A stretch of DNA of 64,000 bases from Pseudodesulfovibrio hydrargyri (GTDB lineage: Bacteria; Desulfobacterota; Desulfovibrionia; Desulfovibrionales; Desulfovibrionaceae), in the NCBI RefSeq assembly GCF_001874525.1, contig NZ_LKAQ01000004.1:1715171-1779170 (forward strand), read 5' to 3'. Each line of letters starts with the position of its first letter. Within the stretch, counting starts at the first letter, position 1. Of the stretch, positions 31,954-41,651 are shown piece by piece. Below the pieces are notes generated by a model, which saw only the letters and a program-made list of their open reading frames with translations, did not search any database and had not been told where the DNA came from. Position numbers and translations under genes: made by a program.

Positions 31954-33462
31954 ATGCCCAGCATAGCCTCCATGTTTTCGACCACGTTTCGCCAGGCAGG
32001 GGCGAGCGGGAATCCGCTCCGTCCGGGCGTCGCGGCCTCCCTCGACGTCCGGCAGGGACGGGGCGAACCGGCCCGGCCGTTTGACGGCGACGTCGCCACC
32101 CTGTCGGACCAGGCCCGGGACCTGAGCCGGGCCACACGGCCCGAGCTCCCCGATTTGAGCTACGTCCCCGCGTACACCTCCACCTGGCAGACCGTGACCT
32201 CCCTGGCCACCGCCTCGGGCAGGACCCTGGAAATCCAGGCCCTGGATGGGGGCTATTTCCGCATGAGCGTCCTCGACTCCCAAGGCGGGGTGGAGAAGAC
32301 CGTGGCCCTGGACGGGGACTACCTCGTGCGCGAGGACGAGTCCGGGAATCTGGTCCTGGAGAACTATGTCCAGGGCGACGAGACCGACGGGGACGACATT
32401 ATCATCACCACCACGGGCGCGGGCGTGTCCGGCGGGGGCGGCGACGACCGGATCGTCGGTCTTGGGGTCGGCAAGTATGCCTCGCCGGGCCGCGATTTGA
32501 TAGACAGCGGGCCGGGGAACGACTCCGTGTTCCTGTACGGCACGGGTCGCAACCCCCTGGGCGTGGACACCGGCGACGGCGACGATCGCGTGACTGTGAA
32601 CGGCGGGATGGGGATCAGGCTCGACACCGGGAGTGGCGACGACACCGTCACCGGCGCGGTCATCAGCGGAACGATCGACACCGGCGAGGGGGACGATGTC
32701 GTGGATGCCTCGTCCGGGATAAGCGCCGACATCGACACTGGGGACGGCGACGATTCGCTCCGGGCCGGGGGCTCCATAAGCGGGAACATCGACACCGGCG
32801 CTGGGGAGGACGAACTGGAAGCCGGATACGCCATCTCCGGGAACGTCTCCACCGGAAGCGGCCGGGACCGGCTCGATGCCTCATACTCCCTCGGCGGCAA
32901 TGTCGATACCGGGGACGGCGACGACGTCCTCGGTTCCGGGTACGAGATCATCGGGAATATCGACACCGGCGGCGGCAATGATTTTCTGGATGCCGGAGTC
33001 AATATTGACGGGCATGTCGAGACAGGGGACGGCGACGACTTTCTCGGCGCGGGGTATGAGATCGGAGGTTCTGTCGAGACCGGTGACGGCGGTGACGTCC
33101 TGGAGGCCGGATACCAGATCACAGGCGATGTCGATACCGGAGACGGCAACGACTTTCTGGACGTCGGGTACGAAATCGAGGCGGCCGTCGATACCGGAGA
33201 CGGGTCGGACGTGGTCCGGGCCGGATATTCCATCTCGGGCGACGTGGACACCGGCGAGGGGAGCGACGTGATCCGGAGCGGGCACGACCCCGAGGGCGAC
33301 GTGGACCCGGGGGACGGCACGGCCGTGGTGGCCGTGGGCAGGGACGCGGAACGGGGATATTACGGACTGCTGCCAGCGCCGGGCCCGCAGCGGTATGCGG
33401 ACGCCTTTGACGGGAAGGGCGCGACCAACTACCGTCTGCGCCGTCTCGACATCCACATCTGA
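31954..33462 (+). CDS. Protein of fourteen Asp/Gly-rich repeats of mostly 19 residues (RTX-like beta-roll)
   Basis: A 502-residue acidic protein of no recognised named family. Residues 1-140 are non-repetitive and have no Sec signal. GGGGDDRIVGLG near 160-171 and similar pieces lead into a regular array at 204-464, fourteen units of the form V-D-T-G-D-G-D-D-F-L-D-A-G-Y-E-I-S-G-D, each 19 residues except one of 18. The GDGDD core with a following hydrophobic pair is like the calcium-binding nonapeptide of RTX proteins, suggesting a calcium-loaded beta-roll or beta-helix. A short tail (465-502) is rich in Y, P and R and ends in LDIHI. ATG 31954 follows GGAAAGAGAGAG. No type I secretion genes are adjacent, so export route and role (surface layer, adhesin or matrix) are unknown. 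Confidence 0.8.
   Translation: MPSIASMFSTTFRQAGASGNPLRPGVAASLDVRQGRGEPARPFDGDVATLSDQARDLSRATRPELPDLSYVPAYTSTWQTVTSLATASGRTLEIQALDGGYFRMSVLDSQGGVEKTVALDGDYLVREDESGNLVLENYVQGDETDGDDIIITTTGAGVSGGGGDDRIVGLGVGKYASPGRDLIDSGPGNDSVFLYGTGRNPLGVDTGDGDDRVTVNGGMGIRLDTGSGDDTVTGAVISGTIDTGEGDDVVDASSGISADIDTGDGDDSLRAGGSISGNIDTGAGEDELEAGYAISGNVSTGSGRDRLDASYSLGGNVDTGDGDDVLGSGYEIIGNIDTGGGNDFLDAGVNIDGHVETGDGDDFLGAGYEIGGSVETGDGGDVLEAGYQITGDVDTGDGNDFLDVGYEIEAAVDTGDGSDVVRAGYSISGDVDTGEGSDVIRSGHDPEGDVDPGDGTAVVAVGRDAERGYYGLLPAPGPQRYADAFDGKGATNYRLRRLDIHI
32563..33345 (+). repeat. 57-bp tandem repeat array inside the beta-roll gene
   Basis: About fourteen units of 57 bp (one of 54 bp) encode the 19-residue repeats. Copies share runs such as GTCGATACCGGAGACGG but differ at many sites, so the array is kept by selection on protein more than by recent duplication. 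Recombination between units could change its length. Confidence 0.8.
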
Positions 33463-33488
33463 ACCCTTTCCAACGTTCGAAGCCGTAC

Positions 33489-33518
33489 CCCTTTGATCCC
33501 GGTCAAAGGGCTTTTTTT
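33489..33518 (+). terminator. Rho-independent terminator after the repeat-protein gene
   Basis: CCCTTTGA at 33489-33496 pairs with TCAAAGGG at 33503-33510 around TCCCGG, followed by C and seven T residues. Confidence 0.88.
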
Positions 33519-33535
33519 GTCCTTGTGAGGCGCAT

Positions 33536-33572
33536 GAAAAAGGCCGCGTCCCGTCTTCGGGGCGCGGCCTTG
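33536..33572 (-). terminator. Rho-independent terminator after the RND efflux operon
   Basis: On the minus strand AGGCCGCG and CGCGGCCT form an 8-bp stem (33541-33570) around a loop that can itself pair, followed by TTTTTC. It lies 20 bases past the stop codon at 33593. Confidence 0.8.
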
Positions 33573-33592
33573 ATTTCTTTGTCTGTGGCGCT

Positions 33593-36500
33593 CTATGCGG
33601 TTTCGTCCGTGTCCACGGAGGCGGCCGGGACGGATGCCGGGACGTCGTCCTGGTACTGGGGCGGCTTGTACTTGAAGACCTTGCGCAGGCCCACGTAGAG
33701 CAGCGGGATGAAGAACACGCCGAGCACGGTGGCCGAGATCATGCCGCCCATGACGCCGATGCCCACTGAGTTCTGCGCGCCCGAGCCCGCGCCCGAGGCG
33801 ATGGCCAGGGGGAGAACGCCGAGGATGAAGGCGAACGAGGTCATCAGGATGGGCCGCAGGCGCAGCTTCGCCGCCTTGAGGGTGGCAGCGATGACGCCTT
33901 GGCCCGCGGCCTGCTCGGCCACGGCGAACTCCACGATGAGGATGGCGTTCTTGGCGGTCAGGCCGATGGTCGTCAGCAGGCCGACCTTGAAGTAGACGTC
34001 GTTGCTCTGCCCGAAGGAACTGGCCGCCAGCAGGGCGCCGAAGATGCCGATGGGCACGGCCATGATGACCGCGAACGGGATGGACCAGCTCTCGTACAGG
34101 GCGGCCAGGCAGAGGAAGACCACCAGCACCGAGATGGCGTAGAGCGGCGCGGCCTGGTTGCCGGAGAGTTCCTCCTGGGCGGACAGCCCGGTCCAGGACA
34201 TGGAGTAGCCGGGCGGGAGCTGGGAGACCAGCCTCCTTATCTCGGCCATGGCGTCGCCCGAACTGACCCCCTGGGCGGCTTCACCCTGGATTTCCAGGGC
34301 GGAGGCACCGTTGTAGCGCTCCAGGCGCGGGGAGTCGTAGGTCCAACGGCCGTTGGCGAACGAGGCGAAGGGAACCATGCCCCCGTTGTCGTTGCGCACG
34401 AACCAGCGGTTCACGTCCTCGGGCTGCATGCGGAAATCCCGGTCGCCCTGAAGGTAGACCGGCTTGACCCGGCCGCGGTCGATGAAGTCGTTGACGTAGT
34501 CGCTGCCCCAGGCCGTGGATAGGGTGGTGTTGATGTCCGAGAAGGAGAGTCCGAGCGCGCTGGCCTTTTCCTCGTCGATGTCGATGTGGTACTGGGGCTC
34601 GTCCTCCTGGCCGTTGGGCCGGGTGTTGGCCAGCAGCGGGCTTTGGGCGGCCATGCCCAGGAGCTGATTGCGGACCTCCATGAGCTTCTGGTGCCCGGCG
34701 CCGTTGATGTCGCGCAGATAGAAGTCGAAGCCGTTGGAGTTGCCCATGCCGTGGATGGCCGGCGGAGCCAGGGTGAAGATCCGCGCCTCGCGGTTCTTCA
34801 TGAAGGTCCCCATGGCCCGGCCGGCGACGGCCTGGGCCGACAGGGACGGGTCATGGCGTTCGTCGAAGGGCTTGAGCCGGATGAAGCCGATGCCCACGTT
34901 CTGCCCGGCGCCGCTGAAGCTGAATCCAGCCACGGTGAGCACGCCTTCCACGGCGTCCTTCTCATCGTTCAGGAAATGGTCGCTGACCTCTTTCAGCACC
35001 CGCTTGGTCCGTTCCTGGGTGGCTCCGGTGGGGAGCTGGACCATGGTGATCAGGATGCCTTGGTCCTCCACGGGCAGAAACGAACTGGGCAGCCGGTAGA
35101 ACATCCAGACCATGATGCCGGTGATGAGCGCAAAGACCAGCAGGAACCGGCCGGTACGGCGCAAGATCCAGGCCGTACCGTCGTGGTAGGCGTTGGTTCC
35201 GATGTCGAACCCTTTGTTGAACCAGCCGAAGAAACGGAACTTGGATTCGCCGTGGGAGGGTTTGAGCATGGCCGCGCACAGGGCCGGGGTCAGGATCAGG
35301 GCGACCACCACGGACAGGAGCATGGCCGAGACGATGGTCACCGAGAACTGGCGGTAGATGACGCCCACGGAACCGCCGAAGAAGGCCATGGGCACAAAGA
35401 CCGCGGACAGGACCGTGGCGATGCCCACCAGGGCCCCGGAAATCTCCTTCATGGACTTGCTTGTGGCCTCGCGCGGGCCGAGCCCCTCGGTGGCCATGAC
35501 GCGCTCCACGTTCTCGACCACGACGATGGCGTCGTCAACGAGCAGGCCGATGGCCAGGACCATGGCGAACATGGTCAGCGTGTTGACCGAGTACCCCATG
35601 ATCGCGAGCACAGCGAAGGTGCCGAGCAGGACCACGGGCACGGCGATGGTCGGGATGAACGTGGCCCGGATGTTCTGCAGGAACAGAAACATGACGAAGA
35701 AGACCAGGATGATGGCCTCGATCAGGGTCTCTATGACGTCCTCGATGGACAGCTTGACGAACGGCGTTGTGTCGTAGGGATAGACGACGTCCACCCCGTC
35801 GGGAAACGTGGGTCTGAGCTCCTCGAGGGTTCTTTCGACCGCCTCGGCGGTCTGGATGGCGTTGGCCCCGGTGGCCAGCTGGATGGCCAGGCCCGCGGTG
35901 GGGTGGTTGTTGTAGGTCGTGCTGGTGGTGTAGCTCTCGGCGTCGAGCTCCACCCTGCCCACGTCGCGGATGCGCACCACCGAGCCGTCCGGGGAACTCT
36001 TTACGATGATGTTCCTGAACTGCTCCGGGGTCTGGAGGCGCGAGCGCGCGGTGATGGTCGCGCTGAGCTGCTGCCCCTGCACGGCGGGCAGGCCGCCGAG
36101 CTGTCCGGCGGAGATCTGGGTGTTCTGGGCCTCGATGGCCCGGGCCACGTCGCCGGGCATGAGCGAGTATTCGGTCAGCTCGTCCGGGTTGAGCCAGACG
36201 CGCATGGCGTAGGACGAGGAGAACAGCCGGGTGTCGCCCACGCCTTCCACGCGTTTGAGGGTGTCGTTCAGGGAGCTGTCCACAAAGTCGGCGATGTCCG
36301 TGGAGGTCAGGGTGTCGTCGGTGGACACGAAACCGAGGACCATGAGGAAGCTGGCCGACGACTTGGTCACGCTCAGGCCGTTGGACTGGACCACGTCGGG
36401 CAGCTGAGAGGTGACCTGCTGGAGCTTGTTCTGGACCTGCATCTGGGCCACGTCGGGGTCGGCCGCGTTGGTGAAGGTCAGGGAAATCTCCGTCCGGCCC

Positions 36501-36754
36501 GTGGAGGTCGACGTGGAGGTCATGTAGTCGAGGTAGTCGATGCCGGTCATGCCCTGTTCGATGACCTTGGTCACCGAGTTCTCCACGGTTTTGGCGTCCG
36601 CGCCGGGGTAGTCGCAGGTGATCCGGACCGTGGTCGGGGCGATGTCGGGATACTGGGAGACGGACAGGGTCCGCAGGGCCAGCAGGCCGCCGAGCATGAT
36701 GACGATGGCGATGACCCAGGCGAAGATGGGCCGCCGGATAAAGAACTCGGACAT
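33593..36754 (-). CDS. RND multidrug efflux transporter (AcrB/MexB type)
   Basis: A 1053-residue inner-membrane pump of the HAE-1 branch, full length. It begins [23 protein letters not shown], and shows the TM4 proton-relay aspartates in [20 protein letters not shown], the porter-domain phrase [16 protein letters not shown], and repeats such as [23 protein letters not shown] and the C-terminal [14 protein letters not shown]. Twelve membrane segments are expected. It sits eight bases after the adaptor gene and is co-transcribed with it. No outer-membrane channel gene is adjacent, so a TolC-like protein encoded elsewhere must complete the pump. Confidence 0.94.
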   Translation of the reverse strand: MSEFFIRRPIFAWVIAIVIMLGGLLALRTLSVSQYPDIAPTTVRITCDYPGADAKTVENSVTKVIEQGMTGIDYLDYMTSTSTSTGRTEISLTFTNAADPDVAQMQVQNKLQQVTSQLPDVVQSNGLSVTKSSASFLMVLGFVSTDDTLTSTDIADFVDSSLNDTLKRVEGVGDTRLFSSSYAMRVWLNPDELTEYSLMPGDVARAIEAQNTQISAGQLGGLPAVQGQQLSATITARSRLQTPEQFRNIIVKSSPDGSVVRIRDVGRVELDAESYTTSTTYNNHPTAGLAIQLATGANAIQTAEAVERTLEELRPTFPDGVDVVYPYDTTPFVKLSIEDVIETLIEAIILVFFVMFLFLQNIRATFIPTIAVPVVLLGTFAVLAIMGYSVNTLTMFAMVLAIGLLVDDAIVVVENVERVMATEGLGPREATSKSMKEISGALVGIATVLSAVFVPMAFFGGSVGVIYRQFSVTIVSAMLLSVVVALILTPALCAAMLKPSHGESKFRFFGWFNKGFDIGTNAYHDGTAWILRRTGRFLLVFALITGIMVWMFYRLPSSFLPVEDQGILITMVQLPTGATQERTKRVLKEVSDHFLNDEKDAVEGVLTVAGFSFSGAGQNVGIGFIRLKPFDERHDPSLSAQAVAGRAMGTFMKNREARIFTLAPPAIHGMGNSNGFDFYLRDINGAGHQKLMEVRNQLLGMAAQSPLLANTRPNGQEDEPQYHIDIDEEKASALGLSFSDINTTLSTAWGSDYVNDFIDRGRVKPVYLQGDRDFRMQPEDVNRWFVRNDNGGMVPFASFANGRWTYDSPRLERYNGASALEIQGEAAQGVSSGDAMAEIRRLVSQLPPGYSMSWTGLSAQEELSGNQAAPLYAISVLVVFLCLAALYESWSIPFAVIMAVPIGIFGALLAASSFGQSNDVYFKVGLLTTIGLTAKNAILIVEFAVAEQAAGQGVIAATLKAAKLRLRPILMTSFAFILGVLPLAIASGAGSGAQNSVGIGVMGGMISATVLGVFFIPLLYVGLRKVFKYKPPQYQDDVPASVPAASVDTDETA

Positions 36755-36761
36755 GTGAGGC

Positions 36762-38018
36762 TTAGCCTTCCTTGGCTTCGTTGGCGGGGGCTTCGGTGGC
36801 GGTCTTCACGCCGGTCGAAACGGGCTTGATCTCGCCGGTGGCGTCGTCCACGTCCATCTCCTTGGCGGTCACGACCTGGCCCGGCCGGACGGACTGGGAG
36901 CCCAGGACCAGAAGGCGGTCACCGTCATTGATGCCGGAGCCGACCAGCCAGGAGTTGCCGTGGCTTCCGCGCACCTTGAGAAGGCGTTGCTGGATCTTGT
37001 CGTCCTTGTCCACGAACAGGGCCGTGGCCTCGCCCTTGGGGGTGCGTCCGACGGCCATCTGGGGCAGCAGGAAGCCATTCTGGAACACGCCGTCCTGAAT
37101 GATGGCCCGGACGTACATGCCGGGCAGCAGGAGACGGTCCGGATTGGGGAACTCGGCGCGCAGGGTATAGGTGCCGGTGGACTCGTCCACCTTGGCGCCC
37201 GCGAATTCCACGGTCCCCTCATAGGGATAAATGGTCCCGTTTTCGAGCTTGAGTTTAACCTTCATGGTCTTGCCCTCGACCGAAATTTCGCCCGAAGCGA
37301 TGGCCTGGCGCAGGTTGAGCATGGTGGTGCTCGACTGGGTCAGGTCCACGTTGATGGGATCGAGCTGGCGAATGGTCGTCAGGGGCACGCTCTGGTTGGC
37401 GGTGACCAGCGCGCCGGGGGTCAGGTCGGACATCTCCACGCGGCCGCTGATCGGGGCCTTGATTTCGGTGTAGTCCAGGCTGATCTTGGCGCTTTCCAGG
37501 GCGGCCTTGGCCGAGGCGATGGCGGCCAGGTCGGCCTCGTACACGGACTGGGCGTCCTGGTAGTCCTGCTCCGAGATGGCCCCCTGGCCGATCAGTTCCG
37601 CGTAGCGCTTGGCCTTGCTTTCGGAGCTGGGCAGGGCGGCCTGGGCCCGCTTGAGGGCGGCCAGGGCGTTGCTGTACTCGGCCTTGTAGGTCGAGGGCAC
37701 GACCCGGTAGAGCACTTCGCCGGCCAGGACCTCGCTGCCTTCGCGGAACAGCCGTTCGCGCAGGATGCCGTCCACCTGGGGACGGACTTCGGCCACCAGC
37801 GAGGCTGCGGTCCGGCCCGGAAGCTCGGTGGTCAGGGGCACGGACTGCGGGTGCAGGACCTCGACGCCTACCTCCACCGGAGCCGTGTTGGCCGAGGCCT
37901 TCGGGGTTTTGTCCTCGCAGCCGGCCAGTCCCCCGAGGACCAGCAGGCTCAGCAGGAGCAACGGGGCGAATGCCATGCGGCCCGTTGCGAAACGGGAATA
38001 TATGGACAGGATCTGCAA
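36762..38018 (-). CDS. RND efflux periplasmic adaptor lipoprotein (AcrA/MexA type)
   Basis: A 418-residue membrane-fusion protein. The start is set at TTG 38018, eight bases after a perfect GGAGG; the ATG pair at 38051-38054 has no ribosome site. A lipobox, VLGGLAGC, marks lipidation. The mature protein has the biotinyl-lipoyl-like halves ([19 protein letters not shown] and [25 protein letters not shown]) separated by a coiled-coil hairpin (about 105-180). It links the RND pump to the outer-membrane channel. Divergent TetR gene upstream. Confidence 0.92.
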   Translation of the reverse strand: MQILSIYSRFATGRMAFAPLLLLSLLVLGGLAGCEDKTPKASANTAPVEVGVEVLHPQSVPLTTELPGRTAASLVAEVRPQVDGILRERLFREGSEVLAGEVLYRVVPSTYKAEYSNALAALKRAQAALPSSESKAKRYAELIGQGAISEQDYQDAQSVYEADLAAIASAKAALESAKISLDYTEIKAPISGRVEMSDLTPGALVTANQSVPLTTIRQLDPINVDLTQSSTTMLNLRQAIASGEISVEGKTMKVKLKLENGTIYPYEGTVEFAGAKVDESTGTYTLRAEFPNPDRLLLPGMYVRAIIQDGVFQNGFLLPQMAVGRTPKGEATALFVDKDDKIQQRLLKVRGSHGNSWLVGSGINDGDRLLVLGSQSVRPGQVVTAKEMDVDDATGEIKPVSTGVKTATEAPANEAKEG

Positions 38019-38059
38019 TGCGGATTCCTCCTTGACGCTCAAAAGCGACATCATTTACG

Positions 38060-38073
38060 GTACTCGCCAGTAC
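38060..38073. promoter_or_regulatory. Palindrome between adaptor and tetR genes, candidate TetR operator
   Basis: GTACTCGCCAGTAC has perfect 5-bp arms around CGCC, in the 123-base gap between the divergent start codons, so one bound dimer could act on both genes. Confidence 0.5.
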
Positions 38074-38141
38074 AATTATGGTTGGTTGGCCCGACTGTCA
38101 ATCGAATAAATTGTGAAAAATTGTTAAACGGAGGTGGCGAA

Positions 38142-38798
38142 ATGGGGTCCGATGTCAAACCCCGTCGCGGACGGCCCAAGGCCATGCCCGACGCAAAGCG
38201 CCGCGAACAGATCGTCCAGGCGGCCGAAAAGCTTTTTGTCGACAAGGGCTACGCAGGGACCTGCACCCACGAGATAGCGGCGACGTGCAAGATTTCCAAA
38301 CAGACCCTGTACCGGCTCTTCCCCGGCAAGCTCGATCTGTTCGTCGCCGTGGTCGAGGCCCATCGCCTGAAGATGATAGACTTCGGCGACGGCTATGACG
38401 ATGTCCCCCTGGAACAGGCCCTGGCCCGCATGTTCATGATAGACATGGACCAGAAAGACTACGAGATCCGCGCGGGCTTTTTGCGCACGGCCAACATGGA
38501 GTCCCTGCAGCACCCCCAGCTGGGTGAAATCCTGCGTCAGCACGGCGGCCAGAAGGCGCTCGACGGGTTGACGTCCTGGCTGGACCGGCAGTGCGGCAAG
38601 GGCAGGCTGGTCATCGCCAACACCAGTTTGGCGGCCCGCATGCTCCTGGACTCGTTCACCGGCGCCGTGTTTCTCGACGCCCTGGGCGGGTTCAGCTGGC
38701 CCGGCCGGGAGGAGCGCACCGCCCACTTCAAGCAGTGCATCGACATCTTTCTCCATGGGGCCCTGCCGCCGCAGGACCGCTTGGCCGCCCCGGCCTGA
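38142..38798 (+). CDS. TetR-family repressor of the RND efflux genes
   Basis: A 218-residue regulator. Residues about 18-65 are the TetR DNA-binding domain (REQIVQAAEKLFVDKGYAGT, then HEIAATCKISKQTLYRLFPGK). The C-terminal ligand domain has a TetR_C-like FxRxANMESLQHPQLGEILR stretch and GAVFLDALGGF. ATG 38142 follows GGAGGTGGCGA. Its divergence from the adaptor-pump operon, with a palindrome between, follows the AcrR/MexL scheme of local repression relieved by a pump substrate. Confidence 0.92.
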   Translation: MGSDVKPRRGRPKAMPDAKRREQIVQAAEKLFVDKGYAGTCTHEIAATCKISKQTLYRLFPGKLDLFVAVVEAHRLKMIDFGDGYDDVPLEQALARMFMIDMDQKDYEIRAGFLRTANMESLQHPQLGEILRQHGGQKALDGLTSWLDRQCGKGRLVIANTSLAARMLLDSFTGAVFLDALGGFSWPGREERTAHFKQCIDIFLHGALPPQDRLAAPA

Positions 38799-38814
38799 TT
38801 CCTCCCGTGTCCGC

Positions 38815-39615
38815 CTACCAGCGGTAGGCGCTCGCCCGTTTCCCGACGATGGTCAGCCGGTAATGGGCCGCGCAGGCCCTGTCCGTCGCGCCGCAGCAGA
38901 CGTGCAGGGGCATCAGGTGCTCCTCCCGGGGGTGGCAGTAGCGCGCATGGGGCGCGGATTCCCAGCCGAGCAGCCGTTGCCTCCTTTCCGCACCATCCAG
39001 TGACGGGGCCGAGCAGGTCTCGATCAGCCATTGTTCGAAGGCCTCGTTCCAGGCGCGCGTTTCGTCCGTGTCCTGCGCGAAGAAGGCGCGCATGTTATGG
39101 AAGGAGAAGCCGGACCCGACGATCAGCAGGTTGTCGCGGGTGAGCCCGGCCAGCGCCTCGCCCATGGCCAGGTGGGCCGCCGGGTCTAGCCCCTTGATCA
39201 GGGAGAGCTGCACGCACGGGATGTCCGCCTCCGGGTACATGATCGTCAGCGGGATGAACACGCCGTGGTCCAGGCCGCGCTCGCCGTCCGCGCGGGTGGC
39301 GAACCCCTTGTCCTCCAGCGCGTCGCGCACCGACCGGGCCAGGTCCGGGTCGCCCGGGGCCGGGTAGCGCAGCTCGTAGGATTCGGGCGGGAACCCGTAG
39401 TAGTCGTAATACAGGTCCGGCCGGGCCGCCGTGGTCACGGTGGGCACGGACTCCTCCCAGTGGGCGCTGACCACGAGCACGGCCGAGGGCCTGGGGATCT
39501 CGCGGGCCAGCAGTTTGAGGTTGTCGACCATCTCCGTATGGCCCTCGTCGCCCAGCACGGGCAGGGGGCCCGCGCCGTGGGAGATGTACAGCACGGTGTG
39601 CGCCGCTTTGTTCAT
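38815..39615 (-). CDS. DODA-type extradiol dioxygenase (YgiD-like)
   Basis: A 266-residue class III extradiol ring-cleavage dioxygenase-like protein. Metal and active-site histidines are seen as H13 in YISHGAGP, H52 in VSAHWEES, H117 in GLDHGVF and H228, H233, H238 in CHPREEHLMPLHV. The length and YGFPPESYELRYPAPG phrase fit the 4,5-DOPA dioxygenase family. ATG 39615 follows AAGGAT. A strict anaerobe has little use for an oxygenase, so the true reaction may differ or serve oxygen exposure. It converges with the tetR gene 16 bases away and is preceded by the ADP-ribosylglycohydrolase gene, 39 bases upstream. Confidence 0.85.
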   Translation of the reverse strand: MNKAAHTVLYISHGAGPLPVLGDEGHTEMVDNLKLLAREIPRPSAVLVVSAHWEESVPTVTTAARPDLYYDYYGFPPESYELRYPAPGDPDLARSVRDALEDKGFATRADGERGLDHGVFIPLTIMYPEADIPCVQLSLIKGLDPAAHLAMGEALAGLTRDNLLIVGSGFSFHNMRAFFAQDTDETRAWNEAFEQWLIETCSAPSLDGAERRQRLLGWESAPHARYCHPREEHLMPLHVCCGATDRACAAHYRLTIVGKRASAYRW

Positions 39616-39654
39616 GGATTATCCTTCATTTTGCATGGTTGCGTGTTGCCCTGC

Positions 39655-40749
39655 TCAGGCCGGGGACTGTTGGTCGGCCGCCTGGTCGGCCAGCTTGCGG
39701 GCCAACTCCACGAGCGCCTCGCCCTCTTCCAGCCCGTCCAGGAACCGGGCCGGGATGCCGGACAGCCCCACCTGCGCCCCGACCAGGGCCCCGGTCAGTA
39801 TGGTCCGGGCCTGGTTTTGGCCGCCGCCGTTCAGGGAGTTGAGCACGGCGGACTCGAAATCGTCGTGGAACCGGGCGGCCAGGTAATAGGCCGCCGGGAG
39901 CATGTGGTAGATGGCGCAGGGCATGCCGTAGACCAGGGAGACCTTCCAGGCGGGCTCGATGCGGATGTCCGGGTCCGTTGCGGCCGTGGCCATGTAGCCC
40001 GGAGAGAGCAGGGCGTCGGGCGAGGCGAAGCGACCCACACGCGGCGGGTCCGGATCGCCGGGGCGCGGGGCCTTGAACCCGTCGCGGGTCACGGCGTGGA
40101 AGGGCAGAACGCCGTCCTTGACCAGTTTCATGAGTTTGCCCGGCAGGTCGGGGGCGAGCCGGTTTCCCTGCACGAGCATGGCCAGGACCGCGCAATAGGC
40201 CACGGTCATGGAGACGACCACGTCGTCGGCCTGGGTCAGGACCGTGTTTTTGCTCACGGCGCTCGCCAGGCGGCCCGGGTCCAGTGCGTAGCGCACCGCG
40301 ATGGCCAGGGTCCGCTCGACGGCCTCGGTGGTGTCCGCGTGCCCGCCGGTCTGGCCCCAGGGCAGCCCCTTTTCCACGCGCCGACGCCATGCCTCGCGGA
40401 TGGATTGGCTGGTGTATCCGCCCGGCCCATGGGCCGGTTCGCCGTTGAGCTGCGGGAACAGTTCCACGTCCATGCGGCGGCAGAAATCCTCCTCCACGTA
40501 TCGTCCGCGCTCCACCAGGGAGCGGAGCGTCAGCTTGAGGATGAACCCGGCCTGGGAGAGCTGGCCCGCCTTCATGCCTTCGTGATACCGGCCCGGCCTG
40601 GGGTCGGTGTAGCCGTCGATCCAGTCGCCGTAGTCGCGGCGCATCTCGTTCAGATCATAGTACCAATGCGGGCCCAGCCCGAGGGCGTCGCCGATGAACG
40701 CGCCCATGACCGCCCCGGCGGCCCGGTCGCGAAAAGCTTCTTTGGACAT
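39655..40749 (-). CDS. ADP-ribosylglycohydrolase-family protein
   Basis: A 364-residue all-helical protein of the DraG/ARH family. The first magnesium site is in AVMGAFIGDALGLGPHW (D21); the second region appears as GQTGGHADTTEAVERTLAIAV near 135 where family members have a DDT-type motif; the C-terminal NGGGQNQARTILTGALVGAQ matches the usual GGDxDT-like block, although the aspartates there are replaced by N and Q. The family removes ADP-ribose from proteins or nucleic acids, but altered metal ligands make the activity uncertain. ATG 40749 follows GGAGAAGACC. It may form a transcript with the dioxygenase gene. Confidence 0.82.
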   Translation of the reverse strand: MSKEAFRDRAAGAVMGAFIGDALGLGPHWYYDLNEMRRDYGDWIDGYTDPRPGRYHEGMKAGQLSQAGFILKLTLRSLVERGRYVEEDFCRRMDVELFPQLNGEPAHGPGGYTSQSIREAWRRRVEKGLPWGQTGGHADTTEAVERTLAIAVRYALDPGRLASAVSKNTVLTQADDVVVSMTVAYCAVLAMLVQGNRLAPDLPGKLMKLVKDGVLPFHAVTRDGFKAPRPGDPDPPRVGRFASPDALLSPGYMATAATDPDIRIEPAWKVSLVYGMPCAIYHMLPAAYYLAARFHDDFESAVLNSLNGGGQNQARTILTGALVGAQVGLSGIPARFLDGLEEGEALVELARKLADQAADQQSPA

Positions 40750-40841
40750 GGTCTTCTCCAGGCTCAAAGGTTGCGTCACGGCCCGGACGCGTCCGGGCCT
40801 GCACCGCCATGCTACGGCCCGGCCGACTTTTTCGAAAGACT

Positions 40842-40875
40842 TTTTTCCGCCCGGAGGACGCCTTGGGCGGAAAAA
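40842..40875. other. Hairpin with A/T-flanked GC stem
   Basis: TTTTTCCGCCC at 40842-40852 pairs perfectly with GGGCGGAAAAA at 40865-40875. It lies about 95 bases upstream of the ADP-ribosylglycohydrolase start. The structure looks like a bidirectional terminator stem, but no separate T run follows. Confidence 0.4.
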
Positions 40876-41117
40876 TGAAAATCGGTCCGGTTTCCGGTTT
40901 CCTCGGAATTCGAAAACAATGGCCGGAACCGTCTCCGGACTCCATCCGGTCCGACCCCTGAACCGGACTTTCGCTTCGCCCTTGAAGCGACCTCCGAATC
41001 GGGGCCGCAAGGGGAAAATATTTGAGGTCCGATTTTTGGGTGCGGACCCCAAAAAGGAGGGATTTTTTGATTGACCGATCAATTAAAAGTTGCACTTTTT
41101 TTAAAAAATTAAATAAA

Positions 41118-41133
41118 ACGTATAGTTATACGT
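41118..41133. promoter_or_regulatory. 16-bp palindrome upstream of the OB-fold gene
   Basis: ACGTATAGTTATACGT has perfect 7-bp arms around GT, about 100 bases before the ATG at 41236, within an AT-rich stretch that should hold the promoter. It is a candidate operator or overlapping -10 region. The rest of 40750-41235 contains the hairpin at 40842 and no gene that can be supported. Confidence 0.4.
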
Positions 41134-41235
41134 CAATATTTTTCTTCACATTTTAAAAGGGTGTGGTAGAGGTGAGTCGTAGCCGGTTGGATACCGGCCC
41201 CGAGAAGCCAATAAATTTAAAAAGAGGATATTATC

Positions 41236-41592
41236 ATGAAGCGTTTCACCCTTGCCCTGATGCTCGTGTTTACCGTTTTCCTGACCGCCGCGTTCGCCGC
41301 CGCCCCGACCTTTGCCGGCGCGTTTAGGTCCCATGATACCAAGGCCCGCACCGTGGCCGAGGCCAAGGCCTCCAGCGTGGACACCGGCGTGGCCCTGCAC
41401 GGCCGCATCGTCAAGGTCATCAATGACAACAGCGTGCTGTTCTCCGACAACACCGGCGAACTGCTCGTGCACATGCAGAACGCCGAGGCCAACAAGGCCG
41501 CCATCACCAACGCCGACGTGGACGTCAACGGCAAGATCGTCAGCGACCTGATGTACACCGAAGTCCAGGCCGACTCCGTGACCACCCGCTAG
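41236..41592 (+). CDS. Small exported OB-fold protein (YgiW/YdeI, BOF family)
   Basis: A 118-residue protein with a signal peptide ending near AFAAAP. The mature part (GAF near 28, TVAEAKASSVDTGVALHGRIV and DNSVLFSDNTGELLVHM) matches the bacterial OB-fold family of YgiW, in which a VESAKxLxDDxxVxLxGxI phrase is typical. These periplasmic proteins are linked to stress tolerance. ATG 41236 follows AAAAAGAGGATATTATC. A strong terminator follows directly, so the gene is monocistronic. Confidence 0.75.
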   Translation: MKRFTLALMLVFTVFLTAAFAAAPTFAGAFRSHDTKARTVAEAKASSVDTGVALHGRIVKVINDNSVLFSDNTGELLVHMQNAEANKAAITNADVDVNGKIVSDLMYTEVQADSVTTR

Positions 41593-41612
41593 TTCGAGCG
41601 GTTCACATATAG

Positions 41613-41647
41613 AAAAAGGGACGCCCTCTTGAGGGCGTCCCTTTTTT
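41613..41647 (+). terminator. Rho-independent terminator after the OB-fold gene
   Basis: GGGACGCCC at 41618-41626 pairs with GGGCGTCCC around TCTTGA, extended by A-T pairs, followed by a run of T residues at 41642-41648. Confidence 0.88.
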
Positions 41648-41651
41648 TGAT

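Noticed and set aside
32563..33345. CRISPR array or non-coding satellite
   Set aside because: The 57-bp periodicity stays in frame, the repeats diverge gradually and encode a regular 19-residue protein unit; there are no spacers or cas genes.
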